54,425 nt of DNA, from NCBI GenBank assembly GCA_017399865.1, contig JAFQAT010000001.1, positions 1 through 54,425 on the forward strand, given 5' to 3'. Within the stretch, counting starts at the first letter, position 1; the number at the start of each line of letters is the position of its first letter. This DNA is from Bacteroidales bacterium (GTDB lineage: Bacteria > Bacteroidota > Bacteroidia > Bacteroidales > UBA932). The notes under the pieces were generated by a model. That model was not told where the DNA came from. It searched no databases and saw nothing but the letters and a program-made list of their open reading frames with translations. Below, one piece after another: positions 15,929 to 24,638 of the stretch. The translations under genes were made by a program, and so were the position numbers.

Positions 15929-16714
15929 TTATTTTTCCTTGCACACGATCTGTCCCTTGTACTTAAGGTCTACAATCTTGTAATATCCTTCTCCCTTTGC
16001 CGGAATGATGTGGGTGTAATACTTTTCCATCTTCCTGAACTTGTCTTCTATCTCCACAGGCTGTCCGAACAGGAAGTGCTCGTTTCCTTCTCGTGGTATG
16101 AGAATCAGGTCTCTGTCTTCATCGACATGTATCTGTACGATCTTCTCTCTCCAGACCTTGCTGTCTTCAATATAATTGATTACATCCATCATGCTGTCGA
16201 ACCAGATCTTCTCCTCAGGGTCCGTCAGCTCACCCTTGTAGCCGCTGTCTGCCGCGAGAGGAATGTTTCCGTCGACCACCTGCACATGGGACGCATATGT
16301 TCTCTGGAGAGGGAATATGTACCTTTCCTCGTCGGCATAGAATCCACCTCCGTTCTTCTGGAACCTTACCACCGGCTTCCTCTGGGTCACGTCCACATGT
16401 AGGATGCCGTCCTTGGTCACATATGCCTGGCTTTTGCGCACTGCGCTTCTGCCGTCTACTATCTCCTCTATGCCTGTCAGGTCGATGCTGTCTGCTTTCA
16501 CACCGATGTATTGTCCGTATTCCTTTTCGATATAGCCTTTCACGTCAGCCTTGGTCACGAAGCTGTTCCTCGTACTGTCAAGTATCGAGACCTCCAGGCC
16601 TGTGCATCGGATGCTTTTCCTGTAGTCCGCTCCGGCTGTGAAAGCTATTACCATGCATGTTGTCAGAGCAAGTCCGACAAGTGCGAGGAATATGTATTTA
16701 ACGGCTCTTTTCAT
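15929..16714 (-). CDS. ftsQ: Cell division protein FtsQ
   Basis: 261 residues. Bitopic inner-membrane division protein: a short basic N-terminus, a single helix (YIFLALVGLALTTCMVIAFT), then a POTRA-like domain (LEVSILDSTRNSFVTKADVKGYIE) and the FtsQ beta domain with VTKDGILHVDVTQRKPVVRF and YIFPLQRTYASHVQVVDGNI. Sequence conservation is low outside these parts, but the place between murC and ftsA is diagnostic. It overlaps the end of murC by 17 bp. Confidence 0.9.
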   Translation of the reverse strand: MKRAVKYIFLALVGLALTTCMVIAFTAGADYRKSIRCTGLEVSILDSTRNSFVTKADVKGYIEKEYGQYIGVKADSIDLTGIEEIVDGRSAVRKSQAYVTKDGILHVDVTQRKPVVRFQKNGGGFYADEERYIFPLQRTYASHVQVVDGNIPLAADSGYKGELTDPEEKIWFDSMMDVINYIEDSKVWREKIVQIHVDEDRDLILIPREGNEHFLFGQPVEIEDKFRKMEKYYTHIIPAKGEGYYKIVDLKYKGQIVCKEK

Positions 16715-18068
16715 AAAGCAGATCCTTTATCGGGTCAACAAATCTGTCGATGTCTCCGGCTCCGACGGTCACAAAGACATCCTTGCCGGTAAGTTCCAGC
16801 CCCTTCAGATAATCCATCAGCTCGCTCTTTTTCAGGAGCACTTTCTCCGGTGCGGTGACTCCTTCGAAGATGATCTCTGATGTCACTCCCGGAATAGGTT
16901 CCTCGCGTGCCGGGTAAATGTCCAGAAGAATGAGTCTGTCCACGCTGCTCAATGACTCGGCGAATCCGTCAGCGAAATCCCGGGTCCTTGTATAGAGATG
17001 CGGCTGGAATATGGCTGTGAGCTTGTAGTCAGGGAAGTTGCCCCTGATGGAAGTCAGCGATGCAGAAATCTCTCTCGGATGATGTGCGTAGTCGTCGATG
17101 TACATGCACCTGTCTGACTTGAGCTGTATGTCGAATCTTCTCTTCACACCGGAGAATGAAGCCAGGGCCTCGCGTATCTTTTCCGGATCTATGCCGTATG
17201 TCAGTGCGATGGCTGAAGCTCCGACTGCGTTTTCGATGTTCACCCAGCCTGGTATGCCCACGACGCAGTCCCTGATGACTCCTCCAGGATAGTGGAGGTC
17301 GAAATGTGTGAAGCCTGTTCCGTCTCCCTCTGTCAGTACAGCATGGAAGTCAGCCGCAGGATCATCGTATGAATACGTCATTATCTTTGCCTTTGTGTCT
17401 GCAGGGGTGATGTCCAGTCCATGCTTTGCGATGACGGTTCCGCTTACCTGTGATGCGAAGGCCTTGAACGCCTCGCGTATGTGGGCCTCGTCTCCGTATA
17501 TGTCGAGATGGTCGGGATCCATGGATGTAATGACGGCAATTTCAGGGAAGAGCTGGAGGAACGAGCGGTCGAACTCGTCGGCTTCCGCCACTACCACGTT
17601 CCCGCTATGGATGAGAAGATTAGTCCCGTAGTTCTTCGATATTCCTCCAAGAAAGGCTGAGCATCCCTCGCCGGAAGCTGTGAACAGATGGCTTACGAGA
17701 GTGCTTGTGGTGGTCTTTCCATGAGTTCCGGCTACAGCCATGCACCTCTGGCCTGCGGAGATTTCTCCCAGCATTCTCGAGCGCTTGATGACCCTGTATC
17801 CATGCTCCTGCACATATACAAGTTCTCCCATGTCCTTTGGAATGGCAGGTGTGTATACCACGAGGGTATTCTCCACGTCCTTCGGAACGAAGGAGACATT
17901 GTCCTCATAATGAACCTCGATACCCTCCGATTCCAGAGCGCGGGTGAGCGGCGAAGGCGTCTTGTCATATCCGCTGACCTTGTATCCTCTGGCATTGTAA
18001 TAGCGTGCTATGGCGCTCATTCCTATGCCGCCTATTCCTATAAAGTATATGTGTCTGTACTCTCTCAT
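16698..18068 (-). CDS. murC: UDP-N-acetylmuramate-L-alanine ligase
   Basis: 456 residues. Adds L-Ala to UDP-MurNAc with ATP, the first peptide step of peptidoglycan precursor synthesis. The N-terminal Rossmann start is YFIGIGGIGMSAIARYY, the ATP loop is AVAGTHGKTTTSTLVSH, and VVAEADEFDRSFL and IDDYAHHPREISASL are the Mur ligase signatures. Cytoplasmic. The start overlaps the murG stop by 4 bp (ATGA) and the end overlaps ftsQ, so translation along this part of the cluster is coupled. Confidence 0.97.
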   Translation of the reverse strand: MREYRHIYFIGIGGIGMSAIARYYNARGYKVSGYDKTPSPLTRALESEGIEVHYEDNVSFVPKDVENTLVVYTPAIPKDMGELVYVQEHGYRVIKRSRMLGEISAGQRCMAVAGTHGKTTTSTLVSHLFTASGEGCSAFLGGISKNYGTNLLIHSGNVVVAEADEFDRSFLQLFPEIAVITSMDPDHLDIYGDEAHIREAFKAFASQVSGTVIAKHGLDITPADTKAKIMTYSYDDPAADFHAVLTEGDGTGFTHFDLHYPGGVIRDCVVGIPGWVNIENAVGASAIALTYGIDPEKIREALASFSGVKRRFDIQLKSDRCMYIDDYAHHPREISASLTSIRGNFPDYKLTAIFQPHLYTRTRDFADGFAESLSSVDRLILLDIYPAREEPIPGVTSEIIFEGVTAPEKVLLKKSELMDYLKGLELTGKDVFVTVGAGDIDRFVDPIKDLLYEKSR

Positions 18069-19192
18069 ACTATTCTGTAAACCTCCTCTGCTATTGTCAT
18101 GGCAGCCTCGCGAAGGGCGAGGGCCGCGATGTTTCTTTCCATAAGAGCGATCTTCTCCTTGTCTTCTATCAGTCCGCAGGCCGTCTTCATGAGTTTTTCT
18201 CCGGCTTCCGCGTCCTTTACCATGATGGCCGCATCCTTGCGGACAAGTGCCATCGCGTTATGGGTCTGGTGGTCTTCCGCCACATTCGGAGAAGGTACGA
18301 AAATCACTGCCTTATGTGCTGCGCAAAGTTCCGATACCGAACTTGCTCCGGATCTTGAAATCACGATGTCAGCCGCAGCATAGGCCAGATCCATCCTCAT
18401 TATGAAATCCGAGTGCTGTATTCCTTCAACCGGCTTTCCCGAGGCCTTGGCTTCCTCCATGAATGAGTCGATCTGCTTCTTGTAGTATTTTCCGCACTGC
18501 CAGATGACTTCTATGTCTTGTCCACCCGGACAGCCTTCGCCGATCCATTTCTTCATGGCCTCGTTGAGCGTCCTGCTGCCGAGACTTCCTCCGACAATGA
18601 AGATGTGTTTCTTTTCAGGATCGAGTCCGTAGAACTCAAACGCTTCCCTTTTCATTTCAGGCGTTGCCGGAACGATCTCCTTCCTTATCGGGTTTCCGGA
18701 AAGGACTATCCTGTCGGCCGGAAAGAACCTCTCCATTCCTTCATAGGCCACGCATATGCTCTTTGCCTTCTTTCCAAGGATCTTGTTGGTCAGTCCGGCA
18801 TATCCGTTCTGCTCCTGTATCAGGGTCGGAATACCCATGCGCGTTGCCGCCCACAGAAGGGGAGCGCTTGCGTAACCTCCTACTCCGATGGCGATGTCCG
18901 GCTTGAATTCCCTGATGAGCCTCTTTGCTGTGGATACGCTCTTGATGACCTTGAATGGGAGCGCAAGGTTTGACAATGTCAGCTTGCGCTGCAGCCCCGA
19001 TATCGGCAGGCCGACGATCTCATATCCTGCAGCGGGGACCTTCTCCATCTCCATCCTTCCTTCCGCTCCTACGAAAAGGATCTCTGTCTCCGGGTTCAGT
19101 TCCTTAAGCTTATTAGCGATGGAAAGGGCCGGAAAGATATGTCCTCCCGTACCCCCGCCGCTTATTATTGCTCTGATCTTTCTATATTCCAT
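18065..19192 (-). CDS. murG: UDP-GlcNAc:lipid I N-acetylglucosaminyltransferase MurG
   Basis: 375 residues from the chosen start. Converts lipid I to lipid II at the inner face of the membrane. The glycine-rich acceptor loop RAIISGGGTGGHIFPALSIAN, IGVGGYASAPLLWAA, IQEQNGYAGLTNK, IVGGSLGSRTLNEAM and the donor-site SRSGASSVSELCAAHK are clear GT28/MurG motifs. The ATG at 19192 (MEYRK) puts the GGTGG loop at the usual distance from the N-terminus. Longer starts at 19204 or 19279 would overlap ftsW and add residues with no family support. Confidence 0.95.
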   Translation of the reverse strand: MEYRKIRAIISGGGTGGHIFPALSIANKLKELNPETEILFVGAEGRMEMEKVPAAGYEIVGLPISGLQRKLTLSNLALPFKVIKSVSTAKRLIREFKPDIAIGVGGYASAPLLWAATRMGIPTLIQEQNGYAGLTNKILGKKAKSICVAYEGMERFFPADRIVLSGNPIRKEIVPATPEMKREAFEFYGLDPEKKHIFIVGGSLGSRTLNEAMKKWIGEGCPGGQDIEVIWQCGKYYKKQIDSFMEEAKASGKPVEGIQHSDFIMRMDLAYAAADIVISRSGASSVSELCAAHKAVIFVPSPNVAEDHQTHNAMALVRKDAAIMVKDAEAGEKLMKTACGLIEDKEKIALMERNIAALALREAAMTIAEEVYRIV

Positions 19193-19196
19193 TGTG

Positions 19197-20555
19197 TCAG
19201 TCATTATCAATCTGTTCGAGTATGTCCATGCTGGCCTGGATGTCGTCGATGCTGCTGTCATATATAGGTATCGCAGCATCTTCCTCTTCCTGTATCCTCT
19301 TCCTTGCCATCCTGCTTATGGAGAGGATGACTCCGAACGCAATGCAGAAGACGAGGAACGCAAAGCTTCCGTGACTTATCAGAGGAAGCGTCTGCCCGGT
19401 CATAGGCCCTATGTTCACATTCACGAACATATGCATGAATGCCTGTCCCGTTATCAGGACGCTCAATCCTCCTACGGCGATCTTTGCATACTCGTTGCTG
19501 CAGAGCCTTGCGATCGTTGAGCCTCGTGCAAGGAGACTCACATATAGGAAAATCACTATTATGCCTCCGAACAGTCCGTATTCCTCGACAAGGAAGCTGA
19601 ACATGTAGTCTCCGTAAATGTTGGATACAACGTATTTCTGCGTACTGTTTCCGCTGTTCTTTCCGAACAGCTTTCCTTCATGAACAGCTATCTTCGCACT
19701 GTACGGCTGCTTGATCTCGTCCATGATGCGGTAGAATTCCCTTGACTTCGGCTTGACGTCCTTTAGTCTGACTCCAGCATCATATTCGGCTCCAAGCCTG
19801 CTGTTCATAGTGGCGATCCTTTCGAATTTTCCGAAGACCTTTCCGTCTGTCGCATTGTATATGCCCACTATTACAAGCAGGGCGACAAGCCCTGCGGCTC
19901 CTGCAAGCGCTATCTCCTTGAACGGCATGCCGCCAATAAGGAGGGTCGCTATGAGAATCACTCCGATGAATACTGCGCTGGATCCGCTGCCGAGCAGGGT
20001 GAGCACGCATACGGTAAGTATCGGTGCGTACATGTATATAAGCCTCTTCTGTAGAGGAGTCTTTCCGTATTTCAGGCGGTTCTCCTTATATCCATGTATG
20101 GCCCATGCCAGATAAAGTACCATGGCTACCTTCACGACCTCGAACACATGAAGCTGGAAACCGGCTATCCTCAATGTCCTCCAGGCACCGTTTATCCTTT
20201 CGGCTTCAATGACCCCGGGTATCCTGACATGCAGGGCGAGTATGGCGAGAAGTGCGAAAGACACTCCGAAGCCCAGTTGCGACAGCACGCGGAATATGCC
20301 AATCTTCTTTATGTTGTACAGGCCGAATATGAGTCCCAGACCGATGCCGGCGATCACCAGATGCTCGCTGACGAAGTCCATCCTGTCCTTTCCGCCCTGT
20401 CTCAGGAGCGATGTGGATGAGAATATGGCAAGTATGGAGATCATGATCAGCAGGAATACTATTATCCATACGACCTTGTCTCCCTCTATGTTATCGATGA
20501 AGCCCCAGAACCCTTTCCTCTGGGTCCCGGTCTTTTTCTTACCGCCCTTTCCCAT
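19197..20555 (-). CDS. ftsW: Lipid II polymerase FtsW (SEDS family)
   Basis: 452 residues with about ten membrane helices. Septal peptidoglycan glycosyltransferase that works with FtsI. Seen: a long basic cytoplasmic N-terminus, helices from KVVWIIVFLLIMISILAIFS onward, LGSGSSAVFIGVILIATLLIGG, the extracytoplasmic loop containing GKLFGKNSGNSTQKYV, DYMFSFLVEEYGLFGGIIVI and GQAFMHMFVNVNIGPMTGQTLPLISHG, the SEDS C-terminal signature. The tail after the last helix is rich in Glu and Asp. Placed between murD and murG as usual for the phylum. Confidence 0.95.
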   Translation of the reverse strand: MGKGGKKKTGTQRKGFWGFIDNIEGDKVVWIIVFLLIMISILAIFSSTSLLRQGGKDRMDFVSEHLVIAGIGLGLIFGLYNIKKIGIFRVLSQLGFGVSFALLAILALHVRIPGVIEAERINGAWRTLRIAGFQLHVFEVVKVAMVLYLAWAIHGYKENRLKYGKTPLQKRLIYMYAPILTVCVLTLLGSGSSAVFIGVILIATLLIGGMPFKEIALAGAAGLVALLVIVGIYNATDGKVFGKFERIATMNSRLGAEYDAGVRLKDVKPKSREFYRIMDEIKQPYSAKIAVHEGKLFGKNSGNSTQKYVVSNIYGDYMFSFLVEEYGLFGGIIVIFLYVSLLARGSTIARLCSNEYAKIAVGGLSVLITGQAFMHMFVNVNIGPMTGQTLPLISHGSFAFLVFCIAFGVILSISRMARKRIQEEEDAAIPIYDSSIDDIQASMDILEQIDND

Positions 20556-20558
20556 ATT

Positions 20559-21893
20559 CTAAAGATTTCTTACCGCTTCCTTGAATTGTCTTCCTCTGTC
20601 TTCATAGTTCTTGAACAGGTCGAAGCTTGCGCAGCATGGAGACAGAAGAACAACATCTCCTGATACCGCAATGCTGTGTGCCAGCCCGACAGCATCCTTT
20701 GCCGAAGTCACATCATGGATCTCAGGTACGATCCCTTCGAATGACTCGTGGAACTTCGCGTTGTCAAGACCCATGCATATCATCGCCTTCACCTTCTCCT
20801 TGGCTAGAGGGATGAGGCTTTCATAGTCGTTGCCCTTGTCGGTGCCTCCCACTATCCAGACTACCGGACGGGTCTGGCATTCCAAAGCATACCATGCTGC
20901 GTCTACGTTCGTCGCCTTCGAGTCGTTTATGTAAAGCACGTCCTTGATGCTCAATACGTTCTCAAGACGATGTTCCACAGCCTGGAATGTCGCGAGACCG
21001 CTGCGGATGGCCTCATTGTCAATGTCCATCACCTTTGCTGCTAGGGCAGCCGCCATGGAGTTGTATACGTTGTGCCTTCCTCCCAGAGCGAGCTCCTGAA
21101 GGTACATGTCGCATTCTTCTTCCTTGTATCTTACGATCATCCTGTCGTCTGCCACGAACGCTCCCTGATCCACTTCCCCCTTCTGGGTGAAAGGAAGCAT
21201 CTTTGCCTTCATCACTATCTGGTCAAGATGTCTGATGGTGATCTCGTCGTCTGAGCAGAATATGAAGCAGTCGTCGCTGGACATGTTGCGCGTAATGCGG
21301 AACTTGGCCTTGACATAGTTCTCCATGTTGTGTCCGTACCTGTCCAGATGGTCCGGAGTTATGTTGGTGATGATCGCGATGTCAGCCTTGAAGTCATATA
21401 CGTTGTCCAGCTGGAAGCTGCTGAGCTCCAGCACATAGATGTCGAAGTTCTCTGTAGCTACCTGGAAGGCATAGCTCTTTCCTATGTTTCCTCCCAGACC
21501 GACATTCAGGCCGGCCTGTTTGAGCAGGTGGTATACAAGAGATGTGGTAGTGGTCTTTCCGTTGCTTCCGGTAATGCATATCTTCTTTGCGGAATCATAT
21601 CTTCCCGCAAACTCGATTTCCGAAATCACTCCGATGCCTTTTTCGGTGATCTTTCTCACCATAGGGGCGGTAGAAGGTATTCCCGGACTCTTGATCACCT
21701 CGTCGGCGTTGAGTATGAGACCTTCCGTATGGCGGCCCTGCTCGAATGGTATCTCCCATTTGTCGAGCATGGCGGCATAGTCTTCGGATATGGTGCCCAT
21801 ATCCGAAAGAAAGACATCGTGACCTTTTACTTTTGCGAGGACTGCGGAACCGACTCCGCTTTCTCCTCCTCCTAACACTACAATTCTGGACAT
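20559..21893 (-). CDS. murD: UDP-N-acetylmuramoylalanine-D-glutamate ligase
   Basis: 444 residues. Adds D-Glu to UDP-MurNAc-L-Ala. N-terminal Rossmann RIVVLGGGESGVGSAVLAKVKG, ATP loop CITGSNGKTTTTSLVYHLL, NITPDHLDRYGHNMENYVKAK, and the C-terminal YINDSKATNVDAAWYAL and VVLLSPCCASFDLFKNYEDRG, the last a strong MurD signature. Only 3 bp lie between its stop and the ftsW start, indicating one transcript. Confidence 0.97.
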   Translation of the reverse strand: MSRIVVLGGGESGVGSAVLAKVKGHDVFLSDMGTISEDYAAMLDKWEIPFEQGRHTEGLILNADEVIKSPGIPSTAPMVRKITEKGIGVISEIEFAGRYDSAKKICITGSNGKTTTTSLVYHLLKQAGLNVGLGGNIGKSYAFQVATENFDIYVLELSSFQLDNVYDFKADIAIITNITPDHLDRYGHNMENYVKAKFRITRNMSSDDCFIFCSDDEITIRHLDQIVMKAKMLPFTQKGEVDQGAFVADDRMIVRYKEEECDMYLQELALGGRHNVYNSMAAALAAKVMDIDNEAIRSGLATFQAVEHRLENVLSIKDVLYINDSKATNVDAAWYALECQTRPVVWIVGGTDKGNDYESLIPLAKEKVKAMICMGLDNAKFHESFEGIVPEIHDVTSAKDAVGLAHSIAVSGDVVLLSPCCASFDLFKNYEDRGRQFKEAVRNL

Positions 21894-21902
21894 ATATACT
21901 GA

Positions 21903-23153
21903 CTATCTGACTTTCAACAATGCTACGGTAATGACTGTGAGAATGATTCCCACAATCCAGAACCTTGAAACAATCTTTGCCTCAGGAAGTGCTCCGGCCG
22001 GCTTCTGAATGATTGCCGGTATTCCTTCCTTCTGATAATGGTGGTGTAGGGGAGCCATCCTGAAGATCCTTCTTCCCTCACCGTATTTCTTCTTTGTATA
22101 TTTGAAATATGTTCTCTGCATGATCACCGATACGCTTTCCGCGAAGAATATTCCGCAGAGGATCGGAATCAGGAGCTCCTTTCTGATGAGGACTGCGCTT
22201 ACTCCGATTATCCCTCCAAGCATGAGGCTTCCTGTGTCACCCATGAACACCTGTGCGGGATAGGTGTTGTACCATAGGAATCCGATGAGCGCTCCTACAA
22301 GTGCCGACATGAACACAGCAAGCTCTCCGCTTCCCGGGATGTACATGATTCCGAGGTAGTCTGCGTTTATCACATTTCCTCCTATCCAGGCAAAGACTCC
22401 CAGCACGACACCGACTATGGCCGATGTGCCGGCAGCGAGTCCGTCCATTCCGTCAGTCAGGTTCACACCGTTCGAGCATGCCGTTATCACTATCACTATC
22501 ATGAGCACGTAGATTGCCCATTTGCAGTACCATCCGAGCGCTCCCTTGAAAGGAGAAAGCCATTTGTAATCGAATTCATGGTCCTTGACGAAAGGTATCG
22601 TGGTCTTTGTGCTCTTGACCATGTCCACCTGCTCCACGGATGCTTCGGTCTGGCTTTCAGCAGAAACCTCTTCCCTTACCACTATCTGGTCGCTGAAGCA
22701 TACCGCAAGGCCTATGGCAAGCGCCATCGCCCCCTGGCCGATAAGCTTCTTCTTCTCGCTGAGTCCGTCCTTGTTCTTCCTGAACACCTTGATGTAGTCA
22801 TCGGTGAATCCGAGGAAGAAGAACCAGCATGTGCTTATCAGAAGCAGTATTGTATAGATGTTAGTAAGGTCGGCGAACAGCAGTACAGGAATCACCAGAG
22901 CGATGAATATTATGATGCCTCCCATGGTAGGGGTACCCTTCTTCTGCATCTGGCCCTCGAGGCCGAGGTCGCGGATGGTCTCTCCGATCTGCTTCTTCTG
23001 AAGCCATGCGATTATCTTTCTTCCTGCAAAGATCGAAATCAGGAGCGCTGTTGTGAATGCTGCGATCGCCCTGAAGGACAGGTAGCCGAACAGGCCCTGT
23101 CCCGGAAGATCGATTCCGATCTGCTTGAAGTATTCTATGAGGTGGTATATCAT
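21903..23153 (-). CDS. mraY: Phospho-N-acetylmuramoyl-pentapeptide transferase MraY
   Basis: 416 residues, about ten membrane helices. Transfers phospho-MurNAc-pentapeptide to undecaprenyl phosphate to make lipid I. The Asp-rich motifs are present: FLGFTDDYIKVFRKNKDGLS and GVNLTDGMDGLAAGTSAIVG, plus YPAQVFMGDTGSLMLGG and the MAPLHHHYQKEGIPA HHH motif. It is longer than the roughly 360-residue enterobacterial enzyme because of a hydrophilic insert of about 40 residues near 170-210 (VREEVSAESQTEAS through DHEFDYKW), a known feature of Bacteroidetes MraY. Confidence 0.97.
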   Translation of the reverse strand: MIYHLIEYFKQIGIDLPGQGLFGYLSFRAIAAFTTALLISIFAGRKIIAWLQKKQIGETIRDLGLEGQMQKKGTPTMGGIIIFIALVIPVLLFADLTNIYTILLLISTCWFFFLGFTDDYIKVFRKNKDGLSEKKKLIGQGAMALAIGLAVCFSDQIVVREEVSAESQTEASVEQVDMVKSTKTTIPFVKDHEFDYKWLSPFKGALGWYCKWAIYVLMIVIVITACSNGVNLTDGMDGLAAGTSAIVGVVLGVFAWIGGNVINADYLGIMYIPGSGELAVFMSALVGALIGFLWYNTYPAQVFMGDTGSLMLGGIIGVSAVLIRKELLIPILCGIFFAESVSVIMQRTYFKYTKKKYGEGRRIFRMAPLHHHYQKEGIPAIIQKPAGALPEAKIVSRFWIVGIILTVITVALLKVR

Positions 23154-23165
23154 GGTTCTGTCTTG

Positions 23166-24638
23166 TTACATTGTTTCGAAAATCCCTTTGACGATCTCCT
23201 TCTCGTCAAAATGTCTCTTTTCCTTTCCTATTATCTGATATGTCTCGTGTCCCTTTCCAGCAAGAAGTATGGTGGCTCCCTGGCCTGCGATCATTATCGC
23301 GGTGCGGATCGCTTCCTCCCTGTCTTCAATGAAGAGGGAGCGCGCTCTTCCGCTCAGATCCATTCCTGCCTTTATGTCTGACATTATGTCGGAGGTCTTT
23401 TCCGTACGGCTGTTGTCCGACGTAACTATTATCCTGTCCGCAAGCTTCTGCGCTATAGCCGCCATTTCAGGACGTTTGGTCCTGTCTCTGTCTCCGCCGC
23501 ATCCGAAGAGGCATATCAGCTCACGGTCCGGTGCGATCTCGCGAAGGGTCTTCAGTACGTTCTCCAACGCGTCCGGCGTATGGGCATAGTCGATTATTAC
23601 TGAAATGTCCCTCGGGCCGCGGATGTTTTCCAGACGTCCCGGAGCAGGCTTCAATGTGCTCATCGCCACAAGCACTTCCTCCGGTTCAGCTCCCAGAACA
23701 ACGGCTGTGGTGTAGATGGCAAGGAGGTTATATGCATTGTGCAGGCCTATGAGCGTGCTCCATGCCTCTGTCCCGTCTATCTTGAGAAGCATTCCCTCGA
23801 AGCTTTGCTCCATCACACGGCAGGTGTGGTCCGCAATGCTGCGCAGAGAATATGTAACGACCTCGGCCTTTGTATTCTGGACCATGACGAGACCGTTGCG
23901 GTCGTCGATGTTTGTGATCGCATAAGCATCGGCAGGCAGTGTGTCGAAGAACAGTTTCTTGCATCTGAGATATTCGGCGAAAGTCTTGTGGTAGTCAAGA
24001 TGGTCATGGGTGAGGTTAGAAAAGATGCCTGCCTTGAATTTCAGCCCGGCCACCCTTTCCTGCTCGACTCCGATCGAACTTACTTCCATGAAGCAGTATT
24101 CGCATCCCGTTTCGACCATTTCCGCCAGCAGGGAGTTGATGGTCAGAGGATCCGATGTCGTATTGACCGCCTCGGTCCCTCTGGTACCTACATAGTTCGC
24201 TATCGTCGAAAGAAGGCCGCAGCTGTATCCCATGGCGGTGAACATTCTGTGCAGCAGGGTCACTGTCGTAGTCTTTCCGTTTGTTCCGGTTATTCCGACA
24301 AGCGTCAGTTTTTCCGACGGATTGTCGTAGAAGTTTGCCGCAATGATCGCCAGCGCATGTCGTGACGATTCCGCCTTGACGAGCGCTATACCTTCGGTGC
24401 CGATGCCGGCGGTCTGCCGCTGTAGAGCGGCTTCGTCTTCGTAGACGATTACGCGCGCTCCCTTGCCTATGACTGCAGATATATACTCGTGTCCGTCTGT
24501 AGCGAAGCCCTTGACTGCGACGAAGAGCGCCCCCTCGGACACCTTCCTCGAATCAGCACAAACGCTGCTGACATCAATATGTCCGCAGCCTTTGACGACA
24601 GCACATCCGCTGTTTCTTATCACCTTCTCGAGTATCAT
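23166..24638 (-). CDS. murE: UDP-MurNAc-L-Ala-D-Glu-meso-diaminopimelate ligase MurE
   Basis: 490 residues. Adds the third amino acid of the stem peptide. ATP loop VGITGTNGKTTTVTLLHRM, VNTTSDPLTIN, the carbamylated-Lys strand LKFKAGIFSNLTHDHLDYHKT and IDYAHTPDALENVLKTL are typical. The motif that selects meso-diaminopimelate is normally DNPR; here it reads SDNSRTEKTSD, keeping the Arg but with Ser for Pro. The Arg supports diaminopimelate rather than lysine. The start overlaps the ftsI stop by 4 bp. Confidence 0.96.
   Translation of the reverse strand: MILEKVIRNSGCAVVKGCGHIDVSSVCADSRKVSEGALFVAVKGFATDGHEYISAVIGKGARVIVYEDEAALQRQTAGIGTEGIALVKAESSRHALAIIAANFYDNPSEKLTLVGITGTNGKTTTVTLLHRMFTAMGYSCGLLSTIANYVGTRGTEAVNTTSDPLTINSLLAEMVETGCEYCFMEVSSIGVEQERVAGLKFKAGIFSNLTHDHLDYHKTFAEYLRCKKLFFDTLPADAYAITNIDDRNGLVMVQNTKAEVVTYSLRSIADHTCRVMEQSFEGMLLKIDGTEAWSTLIGLHNAYNLLAIYTTAVVLGAEPEEVLVAMSTLKPAPGRLENIRGPRDISVIIDYAHTPDALENVLKTLREIAPDRELICLFGCGGDRDRTKRPEMAAIAQKLADRIIVTSDNSRTEKTSDIMSDIKAGMDLSGRARSLFIEDREEAIRTAIMIAGQGATILLAGKGHETYQIIGKEKRHFDEKEIVKGIFETM

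Noticed and set aside
22578-23381. Plus-strand open frame of 267 codons
   Set aside because: Antisense to mraY and the end of murE; no protein-like features.
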